64,000 nucleotides of DNA from contig JAGOMA010000007.1 in assembly GCA_017993775.1 (NCBI GenBank), forward strand, positions 62,001-126,000, read 5' to 3'. A program made the position numbers and the translations under genes. This document shows, in pieces, positions 32,415 to 41,744 of the stretch. Every line of letters begins with the position of its first letter. The stretch's first letter is position 1. Source of the DNA: Chloroflexota bacterium. Its GTDB lineage: Bacteria > Chloroflexota > Anaerolineae > Promineifilales > Promineifilaceae. The notes beneath the pieces were generated by a model that saw nothing but the letters and a program-made list of their open reading frames with translations, was not told the origin of the DNA and searched no databases.

Positions 32415-34469
32415 ATGGACAATACAATTCAAATATCAAACCTCGAACGCCACTTTCAGCGCGGCGAGATGGACGTGTGGGCGCTGCGCGGCATCGATCT
32501 AACCATCACGCCGGGCGAGTTTGTCGCTCTCGTCGGACCGTCTGGGTCTGGCAAATCCACCTTGCTCAACCTGCTTGGCGGCCTGGACAGGCCGTCTTCG
32601 GGTGAGCTGTGGGTGGCCGGCCTGCCCCTGCACAACGCCGACGGCAAAGCGCGCACGGCCCATCGCCGCCACCGCGTCGGTTTCATTTTTCAGAGTTTTA
32701 ACCTGCTGCCCCGACTAACGGCCGTCGAAAACGTCGCCATACCCCTCACCCTCGCCGGCGTCAACCCGGCCGAACGCGCCGAACGCGCCGCCGCCATGCT
32801 GCAAAAAGTAGGCCTGGGCCACCGCCTGGACCATTACCCCACAGAACTATCGGGCGGCGAGCAGCAGCGCACGGCCGTCGCCCGCGCCCTCATCCACAAC
32901 CCCTCGCTCATTTTGGCCGACGAACCGACCGGCAACCTGGACTCAGCCACCGGCGCCGAAGTCATGGGCTTGCTGCAAACGCTCAACAAAGAGCAAGGCA
33001 TCACCCTCATCGTCGTCACCCACGACGCCGACGTGGCCGCCTACGCCGATCGGGTTGTCCATCTGAAGGACGGGCAGGTGGCCAAGGAAGAACGCAGAAC
33101 GCAGAAAGCAGAACGCGAAAGGCGGCCGGACGCCGATACTTCGCACGCCCCACAACCTATTCCCCACTCCGCCTCCAGCCGTCTTTCCTTTGCCGATATT
33201 GCCCGCACGGCGTTACGCAACCTGGGGCGGCGGCCAGTACGTAATATGCTCACGGCGGGCGGCGTGTTGATTGGCATCATCACCCTGGTAGCCATGGTCT
33301 CGTTTGGCGTGGGCGTGCAAAAGGAAGTGCAGCGCAACTTCGAGACCATCGGCCTGGAGAACATTTTTGTCAACCCGATGTATGACGAAGCGGCGTTGGA
33401 CAGTTTTGATCCATTTGCCCCGCCAAAACCCCAGCAGCCCATCACGCCAGACATTGTGGCCAGGCTGCGAGCGATTCCGGGGGTAACGGCCGTTACCCCT
33501 CAGCTCCAACTCCCCAGCGGCGTCGATCTCACCATGACGCTGCAAGACCAATCGCTGCCAGTGCGCGTCTCGTCCGACATGGGCGAGCGCAACTTCCAGT
33601 TTGGCGGCGTCAACGAACCGCTGGCCGGCCAACTTTTTGGTGATGGCGAAAACGCCGGCATGGTTCTGACGTCTGGGTTGGCCGACCGCCTGCTGGCCGA
33701 CGGCCTGCTGGCCGACGGCCAGGGGTATGCCGATCTGGTGGGTCAGACGGCGACGCTCACAGTCAAGCTGCCACGCGGCGAATCGCAAACCTTCACAACA
33801 GAGATTGTCGGCGTGCGCGAAAGTTTCAGCAGCCGCACCATTGATCTGGGGTTGGGCGAAACAGCGGCGATTTTGGCCTGGTGGTATGACCGCCCCAACA
33901 TTTTAGCTGAGGACGGATACAACATGGTTGTGGTGCGCGCGCAAAATTTGGGAATGGTAACGGCCGTGTCCGAAGCCATCCAAGAACTCGACCTGCAAGC
34001 CCAATCGCTGGAAACCATCCTCGACGCCGCCAACCAGGTACTCTCACTGCTGCAAGCCTTGTTGGGTTCGGTGGGCGCGCTGGCGCTGCTGGTGGCGGCG
34101 CTGGGCGTGGCCAATACCATGATGATGGCCATTTACGAGCGCACGCGGGAAATCGGCGTACTGAAGGCGTTGGGGGCCGCGTCAGGTGAAATCCGCTTGA
34201 TGTTTACCACAGAAGCGGCCCTGATCGGCCTGATTGGCGGTGCGTTTGGCCTGATTTTAGGTACGCTGCTGGGGCGCGTGGTCGATTGGGCTGCCCACCG
34301 CTACCTGATCAACCAGGGCGTGACCGGAATTGGGCAGCTTTCGGTGGTGCCACCGTGGCTGGCCATCGGCTCACTCATTTTTGCGGCGCTGATTGGCCTG
34401 CTGGCCGGTTTGTATCCGGCGGCGCGGGCGGCGCGCCTGGACCCGGTACAAGCGCTGCGCCACGAATAA
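32415..34469 (+). CDS. MacB-like ABC transporter, ATPase fused to permease
   Basis: This is a 684-aa protein from the ATG at 32415. An in-frame ATG at 32364 would translate repeat DNA. Residues about 1-225 are the nucleotide-binding domain: GPSGSGKSTLLNLLGGLD (Walker A), LSGGEQQRTAVARAL (signature) and LILADEPTGNLD (Walker B). After a charged linker built from AGAACGC-type repeat DNA, the FtsX/MacB permease follows with one N-terminal and three C-terminal membrane helices and a large extracytoplasmic domain between them. MacB-type machines transfer mechanical force across the membrane to export lipoproteins or peptides. The upstream secreted protein is a candidate partner. Confidence 0.9.
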   Translation: MDNTIQISNLERHFQRGEMDVWALRGIDLTITPGEFVALVGPSGSGKSTLLNLLGGLDRPSSGELWVAGLPLHNADGKARTAHRRHRVGFIFQSFNLLPRLTAVENVAIPLTLAGVNPAERAERAAAMLQKVGLGHRLDHYPTELSGGEQQRTAVARALIHNPSLILADEPTGNLDSATGAEVMGLLQTLNKEQGITLIVVTHDADVAAYADRVVHLKDGQVAKEERRTQKAERERRPDADTSHAPQPIPHSASSRLSFADIARTALRNLGRRPVRNMLTAGGVLIGIITLVAMVSFGVGVQKEVQRNFETIGLENIFVNPMYDEAALDSFDPFAPPKPQQPITPDIVARLRAIPGVTAVTPQLQLPSGVDLTMTLQDQSLPVRVSSDMGERNFQFGGVNEPLAGQLFGDGENAGMVLTSGLADRLLADGLLADGQGYADLVGQTATLTVKLPRGESQTFTTEIVGVRESFSSRTIDLGLGETAAILAWWYDRPNILAEDGYNMVVVRAQNLGMVTAVSEAIQELDLQAQSLETILDAANQVLSLLQALLGSVGALALLVAALGVANTMMMAIYERTREIGVLKALGAASGEIRLMFTTEAALIGLIGGAFGLILGTLLGRVVDWAAHRYLINQGVTGIGQLSVVPPWLAIGSLIFAALIGLLAGLYPAARAARLDPVQALRHE
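33090..33122 (+). repeat. AGAACGCAGAACGCAGAAAG repeat in the MacB linker
   Basis: Tandem AGAACGC/AGAAAGC units are read in frame as Glu-Arg-Arg-Thr-Gln-Lys-Ala-Glu-Arg between the ATPase and permease domains. Confidence 0.7.
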
Positions 34470-34480
34470 ACCAAACCCCA

Positions 34481-34526
34481 AACCGTCACCCGCCGAAGAT
34501 ACCACTGCGACGGGTGACGGTTTTCT
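34481..34526 (+). terminator. Rho-independent terminator after the MacB-like gene
   Basis: AACCGTCACCCG (34481-34492) pairs with CGGGTGACGGTT (34511-34522) and is followed by TTCT. The rest of 34527-34719 shows no gene; it is the upstream region of the desaturase. Confidence 0.85.
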
Positions 34527-34719
34527 GTGCCAGTATGAACAGAAGGTAAACGGCCGTAGGCCCTCCATTTGCTAATTCTACTGCCCGTGTTACAGTCAGA
34601 TGATTGAACCGCTTTGGCCGCAAAATGGTTTTACTTTCCCCAGCGGCGGCCAAAACTATTAGCCCCCTGCATACCCAAACAGGTTCCGTCTAAAACCAGC
34701 ATGGAGAAAAATTAGCGTT

Positions 34720-35754
34720 ATGTACGTTTCCCAAACAGAAACACCCGGACAATTGAATTGGAAGAGTATGGTACGGCCGTTTCAAAACGCCGACACCAAA
34801 AAGAGCACATGGCAAATTCTTAACACCTTCGCGCCATTTTTTATATTGTGGCTGGCCATGTATTACAGTCTGCGGATTGGGTACTGGCTAACCTTGTTGC
34901 TGGCTTTACCCACCGCCGGATTAATGGTGCGCATGTTCATCATTCAGCACGACTGCGGGCATGGCTCGTTCTTCAAATCGCGTAAACTCAACGACTCTCT
35001 GGGAAACGTTTGCAGTCTGTTCACCCTGACCCCCTTTTACCAATGGCGCAAAAGCCATGCCGTCCACCACGCCACCTCCGGCAATCTGGCCCGGCGTGAC
35101 GTCCACGATGTGTACACCATGACAGTAAAGGAATATAATACTTCCCCGCTGAAAACTCGGCTGCGATACCGGCTTTATCGCAACCCGATCACCCTGTTTT
35201 TAATTTTGCCGTTGACGCTTTTTTTGGTGCTCTACCGCTTCCCCGGACCACTTTCACGCCGCAAAGAACGTGTCAATGTATTGTTAAACGATCTGGCACT
35301 GGTGTTATTGGTATTGGTGATAAGTTTGATCATTGGGTTTCGGCCGTTCCTGATGGTGCATTTGCCGCTGTTGTTCATCGCCTCCACCGTGGGAACGTGG
35401 CTCTTTTTCGTCCAGCACCAATTTGAGGACACCTATTGGGCCGGCGGCGAAGAGTGGGATTATGCCACAGCCGCTTTACAAGGCAGTTCGTTTTACAAGC
35501 TGCCCAAAGTGTTGCAATGGTTTACCGGCAACATCGGCTTTCACCACATCCATCACCTCAGCCCGAAGATCCCCAATTACCAGCTGGAAGCGTGCCACAA
35601 ACAAAACCCGGAATTGCAGCAGGTGTCCACGCTGACGCTTTCGTCTAGTTTGCGAACAACCTTTTTAAGTTTGTGGGATGAAGACAGAAAGAAACTGGTG
35701 AGTTTTCGCACGGCGCGGCGCTTGTCGGCCGCAAAAAGTGGGAATGGGGCGTAG
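34720..35754 (+). CDS. Membrane fatty acid desaturase
   Basis: This 344-aa protein has the three histidine boxes of the DesA-type di-iron desaturases: HDCGH near residue 75, HAVHH near residue 112 and HHIHH near residue 275. It has about four membrane helices around residues 28-68 and 147-220. It introduces a double bond into acyl chains of membrane lipids, using oxygen. The stop (35752-35754) is in the left arm of a hairpin. Ferredoxin or cytochrome b5 partners are not adjacent. Confidence 0.93.
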   Translation: MYVSQTETPGQLNWKSMVRPFQNADTKKSTWQILNTFAPFFILWLAMYYSLRIGYWLTLLLALPTAGLMVRMFIIQHDCGHGSFFKSRKLNDSLGNVCSLFTLTPFYQWRKSHAVHHATSGNLARRDVHDVYTMTVKEYNTSPLKTRLRYRLYRNPITLFLILPLTLFLVLYRFPGPLSRRKERVNVLLNDLALVLLVLVISLIIGFRPFLMVHLPLLFIASTVGTWLFFVQHQFEDTYWAGGEEWDYATAALQGSSFYKLPKVLQWFTGNIGFHHIHHLSPKIPNYQLEACHKQNPELQQVSTLTLSSSLRTTFLSLWDEDRKKLVSFRTARRLSAAKSGNGA

Positions 35755-35792
35755 TAAACCCCAAGGGTCTAAAAAACCTTAGGGCTTACTAC
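35751..35792. repeat. GTAGTAA...TTACTAC hairpin with CCAAGGGT core
   Basis: GTAGTAA (35751-35757) pairs with TTACTAC (35786-35792). Inner CCCAAGG and CCTTAGGG also pair. It lies between convergent genes and contains the desaturase stop, so it may end both transcripts. Confidence 0.85.
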
Positions 35793-35803
35793 GATTTGCA
35801 CCC

Positions 35804-36397
35804 CTAAAAAACGAGGCTCAAAATCGGGCCAATTAAGAATGCGTTGATGATAATGACAACAATAATACTCAAGAGGATGGTCACCAGCGACTTGCCGCCG
35901 TCCAGATCCAATCCTTCTTGAATGGCGATGAAGCTGGCGACAATTGCCCAAACCCAGCCGACAAAACTGAGCAATGCGCCGAGACAGGGAATAAATACAA
36001 ACGCGCTCAAAAGTCTGGGAGCCTGAGCATAACCGATCACGCGCAGCATCTCACCGACGGTTGCTTCCCCGTGAAATAATTTGACGCCGATCACGTAAGT
36101 CACTAAAGACCAGACTATCCAGGATATAAACGTGACGATAAACGCATTAAAAAATGCGCCAAGGGCGCCAAACGAGGGCATCATCAGGGCCGGCAAGTTT
36201 GCATCACCGGCCAGCTCGGCCAGGCTTTGGGCGGCCGTTGCCCCCATGACCACGCCTATGGCCGCGCCAGCCCCCGCCAAAAGCGCTACCGCCAAGACAA
36301 TAAGCGCTGCCTGACCGGTCGCCGACTCATCTTCCTCGATCTCTCGAAGCACGTCTCGCGTTAAACCAAAGACACCTTTAATCCGTTGCAAAATCAT
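35804..36397 (-). CDS. Yip1-like membrane protein
   Basis: This 197-aa protein has five to six hydrophobic segments and the Yip1-family pattern GVKLFHGEATVGEMLRVIGYAQAP followed by CLGALLSFVGWVWAIVASFIAIQEGLDLD. The N-terminal cytosolic part reads IKGVFGLTRDVLREIEEDE. Function of bacterial Yip1 proteins is unknown. AGGAGG precedes the start. It lies 15 bp downstream of the DUF4126 gene in a run of reverse-strand membrane genes. Confidence 0.8.
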   Translation of the reverse strand: MILQRIKGVFGLTRDVLREIEEDESATGQAALIVLAVALLAGAGAAIGVVMGATAAQSLAELAGDANLPALMMPSFGALGAFFNAFIVTFISWIVWSLVTYVIGVKLFHGEATVGEMLRVIGYAQAPRLLSAFVFIPCLGALLSFVGWVWAIVASFIAIQEGLDLDGGKSLVTILLSIIVVIIINAFLIGPILSLVF

Positions 36398-36412
36398 TTA
36401 AGCCTCCTGTTT

Positions 36413-37003
36413 TTAATGAAACACAATACCTTCTTTTTTCTTCCGTCGGCGATAGAGCCTGACGGCGAAGAACAAAGCCACGGCCGCAGCAATGCCGGTA
36501 ATGATAGGCAGCAGCAGGGCCAAAATTGAGGTGAAAAAGGCCACCACATCTTCGACGATGCTGACAGCCCAGTTGCCTGTTCCGGCTGTTGCCGCCGTGA
36601 TCAACGGCCGGGTAACGGCCTTGGTCGTGTGGACGCTGCCGGCCACCAATAAGCCCGCGGCCAGAGTAATCACCGGGCTGATATCGGTGATGACATTGGC
36701 GCTGGCGGCAAACAAAATCGCCCCTGCCGCCGGCCGGATGAAGGTCTGAATGCCGTCATTGAGGGTATCGACGGCCGGTATTTTGTCTACCAGCATTTCG
36801 ATGATCAGCAAAACCGACAACAGGATGATGATCCAGGGATTGGTTAATATGTCATACGGGGCTGATAATTTGAGTACGGGGTCGGCTAATGGGTAACGAG
36901 CCGCAACGGCCACAATGAGCAGGGGAATGTAGGCATTTAACCCGGCGCTGCCTGCCAATCCAAAGGCAGCCCCAATGCCGCCTAATGCTTCTATCATAGT
37001 CAA
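36413..37003 (-). CDS. DUF4126 membrane protein
   Basis: This 196-aa protein has several hydrophobic helices and the characteristic N-terminal segment AFGLAGSAGLNAYIPLL, then IEMLVDKIPAVDTLNDGIQTFIRPAAGAILFAA, the DUF4126 pattern. It ends in a basic YRRRKKKEG tail. Its role is unknown. GAGGAGTG lies before the ATG. It is probably co-transcribed with the neighbouring DUF2085 and Yip1 genes. Confidence 0.82.
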   Translation of the reverse strand: MTMIEALGGIGAAFGLAGSAGLNAYIPLLIVAVAARYPLADPVLKLSAPYDILTNPWIIILLSVLLIIEMLVDKIPAVDTLNDGIQTFIRPAAGAILFAASANVITDISPVITLAAGLLVAGSVHTTKAVTRPLITAATAGTGNWAVSIVEDVVAFFTSILALLLPIITGIAAAVALFFAVRLYRRRKKKEGIVFH

Positions 37004-37039
37004 ATCACTCCTCTTCCTCTTAAATTTTTTTATTTTGCT

Positions 37040-37885
37040 TTATAAACCCGGGAAACCGGTCATCGTTCCGGTGAAGTGGAAGCGAACCAGGCTGATGGCG
37101 CTGAGTTCTGCGATGGAGAGTAAGAGGCCTGCCAGAAGCGGCACGGCCGTTTCCCGCCAACCTACCGCTCGTCCATCGCGCCGCAGCACAATCAACACCA
37201 CCACCGTGTTCAAGGCTACCACAATCAGCAAAAGGCCAGCCGTGCTGGCCAATGCTAATACGTACAAAATAGTGGGTTGGTTGCTCAACAGCAGCAAAAC
37301 GGCCGTGCCAACCACCGCTATCAACCCTGACAACTCACGAAAATTACCAACCACCGGCTGCCAAACCGGCGACTGCCATAAAGTTTGCGCCAACATGGGT
37401 AGGGTGATCAGCCCCATCGCCAATCCGGTCCCCATGCCGGTCAGCAAGCGCAGCCAGTTACGCGGCTCATAAACATGCGGGGCGTTGGGGAAAAAATGAA
37501 GGTAGGAATTCACGCCATCAATGCCCATAAGACCCACAAAAACCATCAGGGTTAACAAAATGGGGAACGGCGGCAGCAAACTCCAGCGCTGCCGCCCGGT
37601 GAGCCACAACATCAAAAAGACCAGGAACGCGCCAAGGTACATGCCTGTGCAGCGGGCGCAAAGGGGGAATTGACGGCCGTTTATCGTAAAAGACCGCGCC
37701 GTAATTCGATGGCATACGGCATACCCCAGCCAATCCGCGCCGTTCAGGGTGTGGTTGTGCACCAGGTGGGCGGTGTCTGTCACACTGTAAAAGCCCATAA
37801 CCAGCAGCACGCCGGCCACACTGAACAACGCCAGCAGGCGGCGGCGAGATGGCGGCCAGGCGTGTAAAGGTACGATCCGGTTCAT
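37040..37885 (-). CDS. DUF2085 membrane protein
   Basis: This 281-aa protein has about seven hydrophobic helices. The block YAVCHRITARSFTINGRQ followed by FPLCARCTGMYLGAFL is the DUF2085 signature, with a CxxC and an upstream CH that could bind metal. Function is unknown. Its ATG overlaps the stop of the upstream kinase-like gene (ATGA), implying coupled translation and perhaps a joint membrane sensing role (inference). Confidence 0.82.
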   Translation of the reverse strand: MNRIVPLHAWPPSRRRLLALFSVAGVLLVMGFYSVTDTAHLVHNHTLNGADWLGYAVCHRITARSFTINGRQFPLCARCTGMYLGAFLVFLMLWLTGRQRWSLLPPFPILLTLMVFVGLMGIDGVNSYLHFFPNAPHVYEPRNWLRLLTGMGTGLAMGLITLPMLAQTLWQSPVWQPVVGNFRELSGLIAVVGTAVLLLLSNQPTILYVLALASTAGLLLIVVALNTVVVLIVLRRDGRAVGWRETAVPLLAGLLLSIAELSAISLVRFHFTGTMTGFPGL

Positions 37886-38592
37886 GGCGCACCTGCGGGC
37901 AGCGTGAAGTGCATCACCGTTCCTGCTTCGCCGTCGGATTCAAGCCAGATACGGCCGTTTTGCGCCAATACCGCCTGTTGGCAAAAGGTCAGACCCAACC
38001 CGCTGCCACCAGCCACTCGGCCCTTCTGCCTCCCAACCTGCCGGTATTTGGCGAACACCTGGCTTTGCCACTTGGCCGGAATACCCGGCCCCTGATCCGC
38101 AATGGCAAACCGGACGGTGGCCTCCGGGCCGCCAACCGATTGCTCAAGCAGTTCCAAAGCCGTCAACATATTGCCTAACGGCGAACGAATATCATGCACA
38201 ACAAAAGTCAACAAATCGTCCTGGCGCTGCCGGCTGGTGCGCAACGAGGCAAGCGCGATCACCACCACAATAAAAAAACCCAACCGAACCCCCGCATTCC
38301 AAAAAGGAATAAGCGGCGAGCGAAGGGCTGAGTTTGTTAACAAATCAATCGCCAACCAGGCCCCCGCGCCGATCAGTGCCAACGCCAGGCCTGCACGACG
38401 ATTCATATACCACGAGCCCAAAGCAATGGGCAGCAGAAAAAAGATAGAGGTAGAAATATCTGGTCCGGTCACCCAGTCAAGAATGACAACTATCAGAATC
38501 AATAACGCCGCCAAAGCCCCTAAAAATCGCTGCGAACGTGCCTCCAGATAACCCGATAAATTGAAATGACGCAGTTTTTGGCGAGCCACCAT
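37882..38592 (-). CDS. Membrane histidine-kinase-like protein with internal deletion
   Basis: This is a 236-aa protein from the ATG at 38592 (GAGAG upstream). Four hydrophobic segments lie in residues about 20-125. The dimerisation H-box FVVHDIRSPLGNMLTALELL follows. Within ten residues the sequence jumps to VRFAIADQGPGIPAKW (G1 region) and GGSGLGLTFCQQAVLAQNG (G2 region). The second half of HisKA and the N-box with its Mg-ATP ligands, normally about 70-80 residues, are absent. The frame is intact. It may be a non-catalytic partner, a deletion allele, or a subunit that needs another ATPase. Confidence 0.75.
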   Translation of the reverse strand: MVARQKLRHFNLSGYLEARSQRFLGALAALLILIVVILDWVTGPDISTSIFFLLPIALGSWYMNRRAGLALALIGAGAWLAIDLLTNSALRSPLIPFWNAGVRLGFFIVVVIALASLRTSRQRQDDLLTFVVHDIRSPLGNMLTALELLEQSVGGPEATVRFAIADQGPGIPAKWQSQVFAKYRQVGRQKGRVAGGSGLGLTFCQQAVLAQNGRIWLESDGEAGTVMHFTLPAGAP

Positions 38593-38615
38593 CACACTCT
38601 CTTTACAGAAAAAAA

Positions 38616-38645
38616 TTATTGGGGAATCGATACCTCGCATATTAT
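38616..38645 (+). promoter_or_regulatory. Promoter of the PAS histidine kinase gene
   Basis: TTATTG (38616-38621), an 18-bp spacer, then TATTAT (38640-38645). This argues against the in-frame ATG at 38619, which would lie inside the promoter. Confidence 0.4.
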
Positions 38646-38753
38646 ACCTATTTGCCATCCCTATTGCTTACCGCAAAACAAGGGGCTTTCCCTTCACGTC
38701 CCCTTCACGATGAATTTACGGCAAGCATACGGACGATGGGGCAGCGGTCGCGT

Positions 38754-39959
38754 ATGCTACTAACAGTTCGCGAAGACGAACTGAAAGTCCGCTTATACGG
38801 ACGAAAGATGCTCGGAATGAGGATTATGCCGATGATGAACCCCCTGGTGGCTGAAAAAACCGATTCAACTGCGCAGTTTTTTAACCACCTGCTGCAACAC
38901 ATGTCTTCAGGCACACTGGTGATCGATCATGAAGGGATGATTACCTCGGCCAACCAAACATCGGCCACGATGCTTGGCATGGCGATGCGTGATCTGGTTG
39001 GCTGCCATTTTCACACCTTTTGGCCGGAACATTTGCTGCCGTTGGAACTGCCGGGTGATGTGGAGATTCAGCGAGAGACTGTTTTGCGCCGGAGCGACGG
39101 CCGTTCCTTTCCCGTCGCCCTCACCATCACGCCCATCGCCACCGAAACCGGCACTCAAAACCTCATCGCTCTCACCAGCCTGCGCGATGTGGAACGACTG
39201 AACGAATCCCTTACCCACACCCAACGCCTGGCCGGCATGGGCACCCTCACCGCCAGCATCGCCCACGAGCTAAACAACCCCATCAGCATCATCACCGCAG
39301 CCTGCGCCAATCTAAACCTGGACGTTGACGACAACGCCCTCAGCCTGGATCGCTTGCAACATTACATCGCCATGATCGAACAAAGCGCCTGGCGCTGCGT
39401 GCGGATTGTGGAAGTGCTGCGGAATTATTCGCTGGACGGCCTGCCGCAAATCGCCGTCACAGTTTGGAATCGCATCGTCGAAGATTCATTGACGCTGGTA
39501 AAACAGCAGTTTCAGGGGCAGTTCAACGTGAGGATAGAGACCGATCTGTCGCCTAACATGAAATCTATCGTCTGCGACCACAATCGGCTAACCCAGGTAG
39601 TCATCAACTTACTCACCAATGCACGAGACGCCATGCAGCCCAACGGCGGCACGATCCAGGTGAAAACCTGGTCCATCCCACAAGGCGTGCTGCTGCCGGG
39701 GCCGCTAGAATTTTTCCCGTCGGAACTGGCGACCACCGATTATTTTGCCCTGTCGGTCCACGACACAGGGCAGGGCATTGATCCGGAAATTCTAGACCGG
39801 ATTTTTGAACCTTTTTTTACAACCAAAACGAACGGCTCTGGCACAGGGCTGGGTTTGTTTATTACCCGGCGAATTGTGGAGCAGCACAACGGCCGTATCT
39901 GGGCCGAAAACAACCCCACCAGCGGCGCGACCTTCACCGTGCTGCTCCCGCGACAATAA
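38754..39959 (+). CDS. PAS-domain sensor histidine kinase, soluble
   Basis: This is about 401 aa with an uncertain start. ATGs at 38736, 38754, 38808 and 38832 are possible, the last having GAGG nine bases upstream. A PAS domain spans TLVIDHEGMITSANQTSATMLG to DGRSFPVALTITPI. The H-box is IAHELNNPISIITAAC, the N-box VVINLLTNARDAM, and the G-boxes HDTGQGIDPEIL and GSGTGLGLFITRRIVEQHNG. It lacks a membrane helix, so it senses an internal signal. No response regulator is adjacent. It is divergent from the deleted kinase at 37882-38592 and has complete catalytic boxes. Confidence 0.88.
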   Translation: MLLTVREDELKVRLYGRKMLGMRIMPMMNPLVAEKTDSTAQFFNHLLQHMSSGTLVIDHEGMITSANQTSATMLGMAMRDLVGCHFHTFWPEHLLPLELPGDVEIQRETVLRRSDGRSFPVALTITPIATETGTQNLIALTSLRDVERLNESLTHTQRLAGMGTLTASIAHELNNPISIITAACANLNLDVDDNALSLDRLQHYIAMIEQSAWRCVRIVEVLRNYSLDGLPQIAVTVWNRIVEDSLTLVKQQFQGQFNVRIETDLSPNMKSIVCDHNRLTQVVINLLTNARDAMQPNGGTIQVKTWSIPQGVLLPGPLEFFPSELATTDYFALSVHDTGQGIDPEILDRIFEPFFTTKTNGSGTGLGLFITRRIVEQHNGRIWAENNPTSGATFTVLLPRQ

Positions 39960-40547
39960 CTACGCCGCCAACTTCAAAAAATATTTATGAAACCGATTAT
40001 CGCCCGTTAGCTCCGGATGGAATGAAGTAACCAGCCACTTGCCTTCCTGAGCGGCAACGGCCGTGCCGTCCGCCAGCCTGGCGATAACCTGCGTGTCCCC
40101 TTTCGCCGCCACCAATCGGGGTGCGCGAATAAATACCGCCGGAAATGGGGCCACTGCGCCATTGTTGATAACCGGCACATCCAGGTCCACTTCAAAACTA
40201 TCCACCTGCCGACCAAAGGCGTTGCGATCCACCAAAATGTCCATGATAGCCAGCAGCGGTTGGCCATGATTGGAACGGCCGTCGCCAATCTCCTTGGCCA
40301 TAAAAATCATGCCCGCGCACGTGCCCCACATCGCCTTCCGCGCCGCAAACTCGCGCAGCGGCTCCATAAAATGATACATCGTCGCCAGTTTGCCAATCGT
40401 CGTGCTTTCGCCGCCAGGGATGATCAGACCATCCAGCCCTTCCAGGTCTTCCGGCAGCCGCACTTCCACTGCCTCCACGCCCAACTCGCGCAGAATCTTA
40501 ATATGCTCGATGAATGCGCCTTGCAGCGCCAGAACCCCAATCTTCAT
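39960..40547 (-). CDS. pdxT: Pyridoxal 5'-phosphate synthase glutaminase subunit
   Basis: This is a 195-aa protein from the ATG at 40547, with GGAGT upstream; an in-frame ATG at 40586 lies in repeat DNA. KIGVLALQGAFIEHIKIL, IPGGESTTIGKL, the nucleophile region WGTCAGMIFMA and the C-terminal TSFHPELTGD identify the class I glutaminase PdxT. It supplies ammonia to PdxS. It lies downstream of pdxS on the same strand. Its stop abuts the stop of the convergent kinase gene with no gap. Confidence 0.95.
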   Translation of the reverse strand: MKIGVLALQGAFIEHIKILRELGVEAVEVRLPEDLEGLDGLIIPGGESTTIGKLATMYHFMEPLREFAARKAMWGTCAGMIFMAKEIGDGRSNHGQPLLAIMDILVDRNAFGRQVDSFEVDLDVPVINNGAVAPFPAVFIRAPRLVAAKGDTQVIARLADGTAVAAQEGKWLVTSFHPELTGDNRFHKYFLKLAA

Positions 40548-40562
40548 ACTCACTCCAACATA

Positions 40563-40622
40563 AAGCGAGAGCGATAGGCAGCCCAAACCGCCGCTCGCTC
40601 TCGCTCTGCCTCTTGCTCTAGC
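40563..40622. repeat. AGCGAGAGCG / CGCTCTCGCT hairpin between pdxS and pdxT
   Basis: GCGAGAGCGATAGGCAG (40564-40580) pairs with CGCTCTCGCTCTGCC (40594-40608). It could lower or delay pdxT expression relative to pdxS. Confidence 0.75.
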
Positions 40623-40625
40623 CGA

Positions 40626-41537
40626 TTACCAACCGCGCACGGCCAATTGTTCGCTTTCCGGCAGGCTGCTGACGTTAATGCCCACCATCGGCTCGCCCAA
40701 ATTTTCGCTGACGCGGGCCAAAATTTCCGGGTTATTGTAATGCGTGGTCGCTTCCACGATGGCTTTGGCGCGCGGCGCCGGATCGGCGCTCTTGAAAATG
40801 CCGGACCCCACAAACACGCCATCGACGCCAATTTGCATCATCAACGCCGCGTCGGCCGGGGTGGCAATGCCGCCAGCGGCAAAATTAACCACCGGCAAGC
40901 GTCCTAAATCCTTGGTTTCCTTCACCAACGCATAGGGCGCGCCGATGGTTTTGGCATAACTCATCAGCTCTTCGTCGGGCATCAGCTGCAAGCGGCGAAT
41001 TTCGCCCAACACGGTGCGCGCATGGCGCACCGCTTCGACCACGTCGCCGGTTCCTGCTTCGCCCTTGGTGCGAATCATGGCCGCGCCTTCGCCAATGCGC
41101 CGCAGCGCTTCGCCCAAATTGCGGCAGCCGCAGACAAACGGCACTTTAAAGGGGTGCTTGTAAATGTGGTGCTCTTCGTCGGCCGGGGTCAGCACTTCGC
41201 TCTCGTCGATGTAGTCCACGCCGATGGCTTCCAAAATTTGCGCTTCCACAAAGTGGCCGATACGCGCTTTGGCCATCACCGGAATCGTCACCGATTGAAT
41301 GATCTCTTTGATCAGGCCGGGGTCAGACATACGCGCTACGCCGCCCTGCGCGCGGATGTCGGCGGGCACACGCTCCAGAGCCATCACGGCTACTGCGCCT
41401 GCCTGTTCGGCGATAATGGCTTGTTCCGGTGTCACCACGTCCATAATCACGCCGCCTTTTAGCATTTGCGCCAACCCTGTTTTTACTTTGAAGCTGCCAA
41501 CACCACCCTGGGTGCTATGTCCATTTTTATTGCTCAT
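40626..41537 (-). CDS. pdxS: Pyridoxal 5'-phosphate synthase subunit
   Basis: This is a 303-aa protein from the ATG at 41537 with a strong GGAGG; a start at 41579 lacks one. [62 protein letters not shown] and [18 protein letters not shown] match PdxS (SNZ family). The TIM-barrel dodecamer makes PLP from ribose 5-phosphate, glyceraldehyde 3-phosphate and ammonia. PLP is needed by HemL and the aminotransferase in this window. Confidence 0.97.
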   Translation of the reverse strand: MSNKNGHSTQGGVGSFKVKTGLAQMLKGGVIMDVVTPEQAIIAEQAGAVAVMALERVPADIRAQGGVARMSDPGLIKEIIQSVTIPVMAKARIGHFVEAQILEAIGVDYIDESEVLTPADEEHHIYKHPFKVPFVCGCRNLGEALRRIGEGAAMIRTKGEAGTGDVVEAVRHARTVLGEIRRLQLMPDEELMSYAKTIGAPYALVKETKDLGRLPVVNFAAGGIATPADAALMMQIGVDGVFVGSGIFKSADPAPRAKAIVEATTHYNNPEILARVSENLGEPMVGINVSSLPESEQLAVRGW

Positions 41538-41744
41538 GTGTTCCTCCAGAATTTGAACCGTGCCGAGCGCAGAAGCCATTGGGGCGCCCCGCGTTCGGAC
41601 ACGGCCGTTTATATCATCTTATTTTTGATTGTAATGATGGGTGGGGGGTAAAACAAGGGAATTGGACCTGGTGTATGGTAATGTATTTACTTATTTATAG
41701 GGCCAATTGGAGGAAACGGCCGTTTCCCAACCACCAGACGCCCA

